From Symbiodinium natans (lineage: Eukaryota > Sar > Dinophyceae > Suessiales > Symbiodiniaceae), in the NCBI GenBank assembly GCA_905221605.1, contig CAJNDS010001381.1:1-20669 (forward strand): a DNA stretch of 20,669 bases, given 5' to 3'. The notes beneath the pieces were generated by a model. It had not been told where the DNA came from and did no database searches. It saw only the letters and a list, made by a program, of their open reading frames with translations. The position numbers were made by a program, and so were the translations under genes. Shown here piece by piece: positions 13,866-20,669 of this stretch. Position 1 is the stretch's first letter. Each line of letters starts with the position of its first letter.

Positions 13866-13934
13866 AATGGTTACCAATGGCCACTGCTTCTTTGCCGACG
13901 CCACGGCTAAGGTTGGGGGGGGGTATTTTGTGAC

Positions 13935-14108
13935 CAACCTTAATGACATTGGTGGCCATTGGCAAAAAAGCCGTGGCCATTGGCAACTTTCCCGTGGCCA
14001 TTTGCAAATTTGCCAATGGCCACGGTTTTTTGCCAATGGCCACGGCTTTTTTTGCCAATGGCCACGGTTTTTTTTGCCAATGGCCACTTTTTTTGCCAAT
14101 GGCCACGT
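13935..14108. repeat. Palindromic GCCAATGGCCAC minisatellite
   Basis: Left half: GTGGCCATTGGCAAAAAAGC and similar; right half: five copies of TTGCCAATGGCCACGGTTTT-like units in the opposite sense. The whole block folds as one inverted repeat. Confidence 0.88.
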
Positions 14109-14119
14109 TCCCCATTAAG

Positions 14120-14180
14120 GTTATATATATATATATATACATACATACATACATACACATATATATATATAGATATATAT
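14120..14180. repeat. TA / CATA microsatellite
   Basis: TA dinucleotides, five CATA units, then TA with one GA. Confidence 0.95.
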
Positions 14181-14188
14181 GAAAGTGA

Positions 14189-14275
14189 GGGTTTAGGGTT
14201 TAGGGTTTAGGGTTTAGGGTTTAGGGTTTAGGGTTTAGGGTTGAGGGTTCAGGGTTTAGGGTTTAGGGTTTAGGG
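14189..14275 (+). repeat. Telomere-like array, TTTAGGG orientation
   Basis: Twelve heptamers, with single GGGTTGA and GGGTTCA variants. Confidence 0.95.
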
Positions 14276-14289
14276 TATCAAACCACGAG

Positions 14290-14346
14290 CCCCGGGAGGC
14301 GGTGGAGCGCGAGACCAAAGCAATCGAGAAGGCTCGAGGGCTTCGG
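14290..14346 (+). CDS. Candidate helical exon next to an array
   Basis: After CCACGAG it reads PREAVERETKAIEKARGLR in phase 0 to a GTTTTG donor. The charged, helix-prone composition is protein-like, but the acceptor is weak. Confidence 0.22.
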
Positions 14347-14363
14347 GTTTTGGGTTTAAGGCT

Positions 14364-14603
14364 TATCTGAGGGTTTAGGGTTTAGGGTTTGAGGTTCGAG
14401 GGTAGTTTCATGGGCCCTTTTTATGTTCCCTAGCCTCCTTTAACGGGTTCTGATGTCTGGAACCTTAGTTTGAAACGGGCATACAAGGGGATATAAGGGG
14501 TGCCCTTCCAAGGGCCCATACTAAGGGACCATGAAAACCCCAAAAGCTCAGGGCTTCGGGGTTAGCGTTTAGGGTTTAGGGCTTAGGGTTTAGGGTTTAG
14601 AGA
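14364..14603 (+). repeat. Two short TTTAGGG arrays around an inverted-repeat segment
   Basis: Arrays at 14,364-14,403 and 14,566-14,603. Between them GTTTCATGGGCCC (14,406 onward) is inverted imperfectly as GGGCCCATACTAAGGGACCA near 14,512-14,531, a possible ~125-base miniature element. Confidence 0.7.
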
Positions 14604-14705
14604 CCAATGGTACATGCCGTAAGTTTTGGGGTTGAGGCTTGTGTGGACAGACTTTTCCTCATCGTTTTCGATTTTTCTTGTTTTGGCTACCAACGTTGCA
14701 TTAAG

Positions 14706-14848
14706 AGAGCGGCAGCCCGAGACCAGACCTTGAAGTCTGCACCTCACGTGCGGATTTCCAACTGAAAGCAGCAATGCAGCGCCTGCACCCAAGATTCTGG
14801 ATGATCAGGACCCTGCAAGCTTTTTCTTTACGTTCCCCTTCGAATCTG
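14706..14848 (+). CDS. Candidate exon, 47 codons
   Basis: After GCATTAAG it reads PDLEVCTSRADFQLKAAM, MQRLHPRFWMIRTLQ and on to SPSNL, ending in phase 0 at GTATTT. A strong GTAAGT donor lies upstream at 14,619. A minus-strand frame (14,792-14,583) and a second plus frame (ILDDQDPASFFFTFPF) are also open, so the frame is uncertain. Not recognised. Confidence 0.27.
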
Positions 14849-15163
14849 GTATTTTGCTAGATGAGATTTGCCCGTAAATGCAATAATCTTCGTCGAGATT
14901 TGGGACGGGCCTTCTAGAAAAAAACACAGAAACTGTGCTCAAGACTCACATCATGGAAAGAGCCAGGGTAAACGTTTTTGACATCCCCTAAGTTCATCGC
15001 AGCAAAAATGCATAACAGCAGGTCTGCCAACCAACCTAAATACCCCACTCCCGAATGCGCCCGTAGCCCTCGTCTGTCCCAAACGCTTCGATTCCCACCC
15101 GCAGCCCACTTGGATAGCGCGAAGCCCTAAACCGGGAAGTTCCAACTCATCCCTGGCGAGAAA
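14849..15163. other. Unique stretch with overlapping open frames
   Basis: The minus strand (15,145-14,951) is open for 64 codons and the plus strand (about 15,019-15,170) for about 50. Neither has a domain or a compelling splice border. Confidence 0.3.
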
Positions 15164-15306
15164 CCCTTAACCCTTAACCCTTAACCCTAAACCCTAAACC
15201 CTAAACCCTAAACCCTAAACCCTAAACCCTAAACCCTAAACCCTAAACCCTAAACCCTAAACCCTAAACCCTAAACCCTAAACCCTAAACCCTAAACCCT
15301 AAACCT
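15164..15306 (-). repeat. Long perfect telomere-like array, CCCTAAA orientation
   Basis: Three CCCTTAA units, then about seventeen consecutive perfect CCCTAAA heptamers. Confidence 0.97.
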
Positions 15307-15501
15307 TAGCTGCTACAAGCCGAAGACCCTTGCGCCCCTTAAACCCTTTGGAACCTGACCTTGCAAGACCCTAAACTAGGGCGGTTTGCAAAAAGACTTG
15401 CATGGACTTGGCGTTTGCGAAGGGAAAACTGGGGTATCAGAAACACTACACCTTAAGCCCTTAGTTGGACGTTTAGACTCTAAGTCGCTGACAGCCCCAG
15501 C
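15307..15501. other. Unique stretch; nothing firm
   Basis: Stray CCCTAAA words at both ends. No coding signal stands out. Confidence 0.4.
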
Positions 15502-15749
15502 CTAATTTCCTTCGCACATGCTGCTGCAGGTGACAAACGCCGCGCCCTTGGTGTAGGTTTGCAGAGAGTCCACGGCTTTGGGTTTCGGGTCGAAGCTGAC
15601 GTTTCGTCATGGCAGCCTTGTCCATGAATGGCTCGGGTTATTTCTGTCGCAGAACTGAGTCCCCGAACCGGATCGAAGTCTAGAATACTGTTAACCTACT
15701 AGCTTACCTTTTTGGCAACTTCGAGGAACAGTCGACCTAGAAAGGCCAT
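15502..15749 (-). CDS. Candidate two-exon gene with an in-frame TGA
   Basis: On the minus strand an ATG at 15,749 opens MAFLGRLFLEVAKK (15,749-15,708), ending in phase 0 at a strong GTAAGC donor. After a 53-base intron ending GGGGACTCAG, the second exon (15,654-15,502) reads FCDRNNPSHSWTRLP, a TGA, then RNVSFDPKPKAVDS and further residues to CEGN and TAG. Codon choice after the TGA is clearly coding-like. The TGA is a nonsense mutation, a sequencing error, recoding, or sits in an intron I have not placed. The plus strand carries weaker open frames. No family is recognised. Confidence 0.32.
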
Positions 15750-15817
15750 TTACTATACTCCTTTGGGATGGCAGGCGCCAGAACATCCTTCGTCGGCTGT
15801 TTTGATTCAGGGGGCTC

Positions 15818-16063
15818 TGGTTAGGGTTCAGGGTTTAGGGTTCAGGGTTCAGGGTTGAGGGTTGCGGGTTTTAACCCTAAACGCCAAACCCTACACCCTA
15901 CACCCTACACCCTAAACCCTAAACCCTAAACCCTAAACCCTAAACCCTAAACCCTAAACCCTAAACCCTAAACCCTAAACCCTAAACCCTAAACCCTAAA
16001 CCCTAAACCCTAAACCCTAAACCCTAAACCCTAATCAAACCCTAAACCCTAAACCGGGGTTAG
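15818..16063. repeat. Head-to-head telomere-like arrays (fusion-type orientation)
   Basis: TTTAGGG-type copies (15,818-15,866, mostly GGGTTCA/GGGTTGA) meet CCCTAAA copies (15,872-16,063) at GGGTTTTAACCC. The C-strand part has about eighteen perfect heptamers after three CCCTACA units. Confidence 0.95.
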
Positions 16064-16096
16064 GGTTAGAGTGCAGGTATCAGGACAGGGAGATAG

Positions 16097-16909
16097 TGTG
16101 TCGAGACATCTCTGGCCCACCTCGGCCAAAAACTCATTGAAGCTCTTACGCCTCTGGGTGCTGTAGGGTTCAGGATGTCCCGACACTTGGTCCTAATCCA
16201 ACCAGGGGCGCCTCACAGTGGATGGTGATCGCCTGGTCACAAAGAAAGATGAAGAGGCCCATCAGAAGAAAGAACCTCAGGTTTAGGGCTTAGGGCTTCG
16301 GGCTTCGGGCTTAGGGCTTAGGGCTTAGGGCTTAGGGCTTAGGGCTCAGCGCTCAGCGCTCAGCGCCCAGGGCTGAGGGTTTACGTCAACTCTGAACCCG
16401 CTAAGCTGCTTCAAGCCCCCCGAGCTTGAGCAGCATCCTGGACTCGTAGCTGAGGACTTTGAGGCCCCCGAGCGCCGAACACCCCAAACGTTTAAGGTTT
16501 AGGGTTTAGGATTGGGATGCTCCCCCCTTATGCTAACAGTCCTTAGTAGGGATTATAGTACCCCCTATTATCATCCCGATTAAGGACTGTTGGTATAAGG
16601 GGGAACATTCCGAGTTTAGGATTTAGAGTTGCTACCAGCTTAGGGACAGGGGGTCGGGGACGTTCTTGTTGATCGTCCTGGGACGACGAACCTCCATGTT
16701 CGGGGCATGCGGCGACGTCTCCCCGAAATCTTGGAGAAGGTTCGTCCCCTGAACCCAACTAAACCCTAAACCCTGAACCCTGAACCCTCAACCCTCAACC
16801 CTCAACCCTAAACCCTAAACCTCTAAACCTCTATAAACCCTAAACTCTAAGCTTAAGCCTGAGTGCTCAGCTTAAGCCTTCTCACGTACAGGAGCGTAAC
16901 ACACCTTGA
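16097..16909 (+). CDS. Candidate five-exon gene fragment, all introns phase 0
   Basis: Exons are proposed at 16,097-16,162 (CVETSLAHLGQKLIEALT...), 16,206-16,280 (GRLTVDGDRLVTKKDEEA...), 16,416-16,496 (PPELEQHPGLVAEDFEAP...), 16,650-16,739 (GVGDVLVDRPGTTNLHVR...) and 16,892-16,909 (ERNTP, TGA). Every exon is a multiple of three. Intron 1 is 43 bases with CTAAT before the acceptor. Introns 2 and 3 start GTTTAG at the first base of telomere-like arrays, and intron 3 also contains a palindromic element. The encoded stretch is charged and helix-rich; no family is recognised. Some minus-strand frames in the same islands are open too, notably one reading SFNEFLAEVGQRCLDTL, so the strand is not certain. 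Confidence 0.33.
16279..16380 (+). repeat. Heptamer array drifting from GGGTTTA through GGGCTTA to GCGCTCA
   Basis: The seven-base period is kept while the unit changes stepwise: GGGCTTA, GGGCTTC, GGGCTCA, GCGCTCA, GCGCCCA. Confidence 0.9.
16517..16612. mobile_element. ~96-base palindromic MITE-like element
   Basis: GGGATGCTCCCCCCTTATGC continues to ACAGTCCTTA and is inverted as TAAGGACTGT ... ATAAGGGGGAACATTCC. Arms of about 32 bases with few mismatches; no coding capacity. Confidence 0.75.
16762..16850 (-). repeat. Degenerate telomere-like array, CCCTAAA orientation
   Basis: CCCTAAA, CCCTGAA, CCCTCAA and CCTCTAAA variants. Confidence 0.88.
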
Positions 16910-16930
16910 CGGGAATGTAAACAAATGACC

Positions 16931-17000
16931 TTCTAGTCTTACCTAGAGGTAAATGGTAATTATAGAATATAATTACAGCCATTTACAGGTAAGTGCATGT
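16931..17000. mobile_element. Palindromic element, copy 1, left of the satellite
   Basis: TTCTAGTCTTACCTAGAGGT and TAAATGGTAATTAT are answered by ATAATTACAGCCATTTACAG and GTAAG. An almost identical copy lies at 19,007-19,076. Confidence 0.8.
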
Positions 17001-17009
17001 CTGTATACA

Positions 17010-17056
17010 AATATTCGTTAATATTTCTATAGACAGTACTGTCAGTACTAATACAA
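17010..17056. repeat. Two small palindromes
   Basis: CTGTATACAAATATT/AATATTTCTATAGACAG and, overlapping it, the perfect 12-base palindrome GACAGTACTGTC. Confidence 0.75.
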
Positions 17057-17085
17057 GAGTTATTTAATGCCCTAAAACCCTGACA

Positions 17086-18990
17086 TCAAACCCGGATCAG
17101 AAAATGGACCCTCGAGTGCTCGTGGCCAGCCAAAGGCCTTGGAGCCAAAAATTACTCGGGAACAGCGCGTTTTTCTTTGTCTGGCCTTGCTAAACCGTGG
17201 TGGAAGCCAAAAATTGCTCCAAAACGGTGCGTTTCTCTTTGTGTGGCCTCTCTGAAGCTCTTTCGAAGGTCTGAAGGAAGCTGAAAGCTTTTTTGAAGGT
17301 CCCAGGGAGGCTCCGTGGGGGGTACCCCAGGATTCGGGAAAAATGGCTCGATTCCCAGTTAATTTTAAATAGATTTTATATAGCGGAAATTACCCCCTCA
17401 TTTTCTGGAATTGTAGCTTTCCTGTGGGGTAGCCCAGGAGAGGGGAAGCCACCCTAAGCCCCAGTCAAACCCGGATCAAAAAATGGACCCTCGAGTGCTT
17501 GTGGCCAGCCAAAGGCCTTGGAGCCAAAAATTACTCGGGAACAGCGTGTTTTTCTTTGTCTGGCCTTGCTACTCGTGGCCAGCCAAAGGCCTTGGAGCTA
17601 AAAATTATTCGGGAACAGTGCGTTTTTCTTGTCTGGCCTTGCTAAATCGTGGTTGAAGCCAAAAATTACTCCAAAACAGTGCGTTTCTCTTTGTGTGGCC
17701 TCTCTGAAGCTCTTTCGAAGGTCTGAAGGAAGCTGAAAGCTTTTTTGAAGGTCCCAGGGAGGCTCCGTGGGGGGTACCCCAGGATTCGGGAAAAATGGCT
17801 CGATTCCCAGTTACTTTTAAATAGATTTTATATAGCGGAAATTACCCCCTCATTTTCTGGAATTGTAGCTTTCCTGTGGGGTAGCCGAGGAGAGGGGAAG
17901 CCACCCTAAGCCCCAGTCAAACCCGGATCAAAAAATGGACCCTCGAGTGCTCGTGGCCAGCCAAAGGCCTTGGAGCCAAAAATTACTCGGGAACAGCGCG
18001 TTTTTCTTTGTCTGGCCTTGCTAAATCGTGGTTGAAGCCAAAAGTGGAGCCAAAAATTACTCCAAAACAGTGCGTTTCTTTTTGTATGGCCTTTCTGAAG
18101 CTCTTTCGAAGGTCTGAAGGAGCTGAAAGCTTTTTCGAAGGTCCCAGGGAGGCTCCGTGGGGGGTACCCTAAGAATCGGGAAAAATGGCTCGATTCCCAA
18201 TTAATTTTAAATAGATTTTATATAGCGGAAATTACCCCCTCATTTTCTAAAAATTCTGGCCTTCTTGTGGGGTAGCCCAGGAGAGGGTAAGCCACCCTAA
18301 GCCCCAGTCAAACCCGGATCAAAAAATGGACCCTCGAGTGCTCGTGGCCAGCCAAAGGCCTTGGACCAAAAATTACTCGGGAACAGCGCGTTTTTCTTTG
18401 TCTGGCCTTACTAAATCGTGGTTGAAGCCAAAAATGAAGCCAAAAATTACTCCAAAACAGTGCGTTTCTCTTTGCGTGGCCTCTCTGAAGCTCTTTCGAA
18501 GGTCTGAAGGAAGCTGAAAGCTTTTTTGAAGGTCCCAGGGAGGCTCCGTGGGGGGTACCCCAGGATTCGGGAAAAATTGCTCGATTCCCAATTAATTTTA
18601 AATAGATTTTATATAGCGGAAATTACCCCCTCATTTTCCAAAATTCTGGCCTTCTTGTGGGGGTAGCCCAGGAGAGGGTAAGCCACCCTGAGCCCCAGTC
18701 AAACCCGGATCAAAAAATGGACCCTCGAGTGCTCGTGGCCAGCCAAATGCCTGGAGCCAAAAATTACTCGGGAACAGCACGTTTTTCTTTGTCTGGCCTG
18801 CTAAATCGTGCTTGGGGCCAAAAATTACTCCAAAACAGTGCGTTTCTTTGTGTGTGGTCTCTTTAAGTGCGTTTTTCTTTGTCTGGCCTTTCTAAATCGT
18901 GCTTGGAGCCAAAAATTACTCCAAAACAAGGCGTTTTTCTGTGTGGAGTACCCCACAGGAGGGGGTAAGCCCCCCTAAGCCACCCAAAGG
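17086..18990 (+). repeat. Tandem satellite, five ~390-base units
   Basis: Units begin at TCAAACCCGGATCA: 17,086, 17,465, 17,917, 18,308 and 18,699 (spacings 379, 452, 391, 391); the fifth is shortened and rearranged. The second is longer because about 70 bases from ACTCGTGGCCAGCC are duplicated (17,571-17,641). Each unit holds two related half-motifs ending CAGCGCGTTTTTCTTTGT and CAGTGCGTTTCTCTTTGT, and an A/T core TTTTAAATAGATTTTATATA. Open frames starting MDPRVLVASQ recur but are broken differently in each unit, so I call it non-coding. Confidence 0.95.
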
Positions 18991-19006
18991 CCTTAGCAAG
19001 CCGACT

Positions 19007-19076
19007 TTCTAGTCTTACCTAGAAGTAAATGGTAATTATGGAACATAATTACAGCCATTTACTGTGTAAGTGCATG
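19007..19076. mobile_element. Palindromic element, copy 2, right of the satellite
   Basis: Same orientation as copy 1 with a handful of differences. Together the two copies bracket the satellite exactly. Confidence 0.8.
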
Positions 19077-19133
19077 GTCTTTTGTTTCTCACATTTTCTG
19101 TAATCTCTTTACCAGACACTATTATCAATATTA

Positions 19134-19156
19134 GCGACGCTTAAGAATTTAAGCGT
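19134..19156. repeat. Short hairpin GACGCTTAA/TTAAGCGTC
   Basis: Nine-base perfect stem with a four-base loop. Confidence 0.8.
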
Positions 19157-19286
19157 CCTACAGATTCTTTGGGTGGCATCCTGGGGTGGGAGAAAGTAGA
19201 GCTCCATGTACATGACGGAACTCTTTTGCGCTGAAGGTTTCGGACGTCCGTCCCTCTTTCCATACACTACGCATGTTAAATCGACA

Positions 19287-19387
19287 AGCCCTAAACCCTA
19301 AACCCTAAACCCTAAACCCTAAACCCTAAACCCTAAACCCTAAACCCTAAACCCTAAACCCTAAACCCTAAACCCTAAACCCTAAGC
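19287..19387 (-). repeat. Long perfect telomere-like array, CCCTAAA orientation
   Basis: About fourteen consecutive perfect heptamers, the last ending CCCTAAG. Confidence 0.97.
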
Positions 19388-19527
19388 CCTTCCTTGCAGG
19401 CATCTGTCAGCCGGCGTTCGCGATCCAGGTCACCGCGGGAGAAGCCCCGGGGGAAGAAGTGAAAAGAGCCGGAAGCTGCCACCAGGACCAGAACTCTTCA
19501 ATCCCAGGGTTTAGGGTGGTGTTTAAT
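19388..19527. other. Unique island without a firm gene
   Basis: After CCTTCCTTGCAG (19,389-19,400) a short open stretch follows on plus, a possible exon; too short to call. A single TTTAGGG lies at 19,508-19,514. Confidence 0.3.
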
Positions 19528-19615
19528 AGAAAGTGTATAGGGTTCATGTCCGGAGTTTTGACCGAAAGATTTGAGCGAAAATTTTGACCGAAAGTTTTGT
19601 TTTTGCTTTGGGCTG
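19528..19615 (+). mobile_element. 5' part of the dispersed repeat, truncated
   Basis: GTGTATAGGGTTCATGTCC followed by TTTGAGCGAAA-like words matches 2,917-2,985; the 3' half is missing. Preceded by TTTAGGG, as at 2,905. Confidence 0.5.
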
Positions 19616-19718
19616 GGGCTAGGGCTGGGCTGGGCTGGTGGGCTGCGCTTGGGCTGGGGGGCTCGGGCTAGGGGCTGGGGGCTGGGGGGCTGGGGGGCTG
19701 GGGCTGGGGTGGGGGCGC
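19611..19718 (+). repeat. GGGCT/GGGGCT tandem repeat
   Basis: About fifteen copies of GGGCT, GGGGCT and GGGGGCT. Gly/Leu-rich and Gly/Ala-rich frames across it are repeat-derived. Confidence 0.9.
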
Positions 19719-19969
19719 TGTCATCAAGTCAAATTTGGCTGCTTAGATATGAGCCCCCAAATGATGGATATCTATGCGCATCATGCCGTCGCTTTGCCCT
19801 ATGCAGGGGAGAATGGCCCCGATTACACATCAAATCCGAGATGTCTTTTCCCGATATTTGTCAAATGCGACGCTTGGGGTGCGTCTTTGAATTGGAGGAT
19901 ATTTTGCCAGGGGAGCAGGGGCGTCGACCGGATGATATCTTATTTGTATCGACTCTTTTTTCATAGATA
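19719..19969 (+). other. Open stretch, possibly a decayed retroelement tail
   Basis: One frame reads on from the GGGCT repeat to PPNDGYLCASCRR, then LEDILPGEQGRRPDDILF and a stop at 19,964. The spacing of a Cys pair and a final RPDDIL resembles the end of some eukaryotic reverse-transcriptase proteins, where a similar RPADVL motif is common. This rests on motif memory only. A second frame is open too. Confidence 0.2.
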
Positions 19970-20655
19970 ATCCTAATGGGCTTTGTATCCCCATATAATT
20001 TTGGATTTCGTGGTTTCGAGGTTGGGGAATTTCAAATTATTATCGAAAAAATCTGGGAAATTATTAATTCTTATTAATTCTTATATCCAAATTAAATGTT
20101 CTTATTATCCCTCTATATCAAATTATCTATAATCTTAAATATAAGGATTTAATATTCTATTCTTTATTCTTGGTATTTTTTAATAATGGGCATTGTCCCC
20201 CGCATCTACGAACCACTCACTACCCTAATGAATCAAATGAAAGATCTATAGATTCTAATTTTCTCGAATATCGAGAATAAAATAAATCTCAATTAGAATT
20301 AATTAAGATTATTCCGAATTTATTTATCAATCTAAAAAATCTGAAAAGATAAATAAGACTTATAAAAAATATTATAAAGAATATCAATATCACCCGGAAT
20401 AATTCAATAATCTTAAATACGATAACTCATATCGATTATTGCATAATATCTTGTGATCGGCGTTTGTACTCTATATAAAATTTTTGTAATCCTGGTTGGC
20501 TCTTCGTCCATTTGAATGGGAATCAAAATATCAGGAGACTTCTATTCTCAAAAATAGGATATAAATGCGTATAAATGATATTTATACCCAAAAGCCCCAA
20601 TTAGAATCCTACAAAGATTCCAAAAGAATGAATTATCGAATATATGAGACGTGGA
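19970..20655. other. A/T-rich block of foreign composition
   Basis: A sharp composition change: long A/T runs such as TCTTATTAATTCTTATATCC, no telomere-like repeat and no open frame of note. It may be organelle-derived DNA, an A/T-rich transposon interior, or a chimeric join. I cannot match it to a gene. Confidence 0.6.
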
Positions 20656-20669
20656 GGGGGGGGGGGGGG
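20656..20669 (+). repeat. Terminal G-tract at the window edge
   Basis: G14 ends the sequence; the true length is unknown. Confidence 0.9.

Noticed and set aside
13431-14210. Several overlapping frames of 60-209 codons on both strands
   Set aside because: All run through G/C homopolymers or the GCCAATGGCCAC minisatellite and show poly-Pro, poly-Gly or a repeated GHWQKKPWPLA motif.
15519-15678. Plus-strand mini-exons reading VTNAAPL, RVHGFGFRVEAD and TESPNRIE
   Set aside because: They are antisense to the better-supported minus-strand model and need weak donors.
18326-18866. Frames starting MDPRVLVASQ in the satellite
   Set aside because: The start is conserved because the satellite is; the frames break at different points in each unit.
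17086-18990. CRISPR-like array
   Set aside because: The units are about 390 bases with no short repeat-spacer pattern, and the genome is eukaryotic.
118-19387. Reading the window as a true chromosome end
   Set aside because: Arrays are short, in both orientations, and surrounded by unique DNA on both sides; neither window edge is an array.

Overview
This is nuclear DNA of a eukaryote. Roughly forty short arrays of the heptamer TTTAGGG/CCCTAAA, the telomere repeat of most plants and many algae and alveolates, are scattered through it in both orientations. I see no bacterial operon, Shine-Dalgarno context, tRNA or rRNA. Candidate coding sequence is cut into short exons with GT-AG (and possibly GC-AG) borders and very short introns (39-114 bases). 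A unicellular alga, possibly a dinoflagellate, fits best, but I recognised no diagnostic marker such as a spliced-leader sequence, so the lineage is inference.

Layout. 1-8,980: a patchwork in which 50-400 base unique islands alternate with telomere-like arrays. The islands hold short hairpin elements, one dispersed repeat and coding-like fragments; the only long one is a four-helix membrane-protein reading frame at 4,161-4,694. 8,980-12,480: no telomere-like arrays. It holds a four-exon gene (9,571-10,725) whose C-terminus is an HNH-nuclease-like module, then a large inverted repeat, a 563-base element with 84-base terminal inverted repeats and a degenerate G/T-rich satellite. 12,540-14,185: simple sequence, minisatellites and inverted repeats. 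14,185-16,910: patchwork again, with candidate multi-exon genes on both strands. 16,920-19,080: five copies of a ~390-base satellite bracketed by two copies of one hairpin element. 19,287-19,387: another telomere-like array. 19,611-19,970: GGGCT repeats, then a small reading frame. 19,970-20,655: a very A/T-rich block of different composition, ending in a G-tract at the window edge.

How it works together. Several candidate exons pass directly into a TTTAGGG array read in the sense direction, and each heptamer supplies a GT and an AG (GTTTAG). The simplest unifying idea is that many arrays lie in introns and can donate splice sites. The alternative is a subtelomeric scrap heap of gene fragments joined by telomere repeats. 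Sequence alone does not separate them: most islands are short enough to be open in several frames on both strands. Only the HNH gene and the membrane reading frame are calls I would defend; other gene models are hypotheses with stated low confidence.
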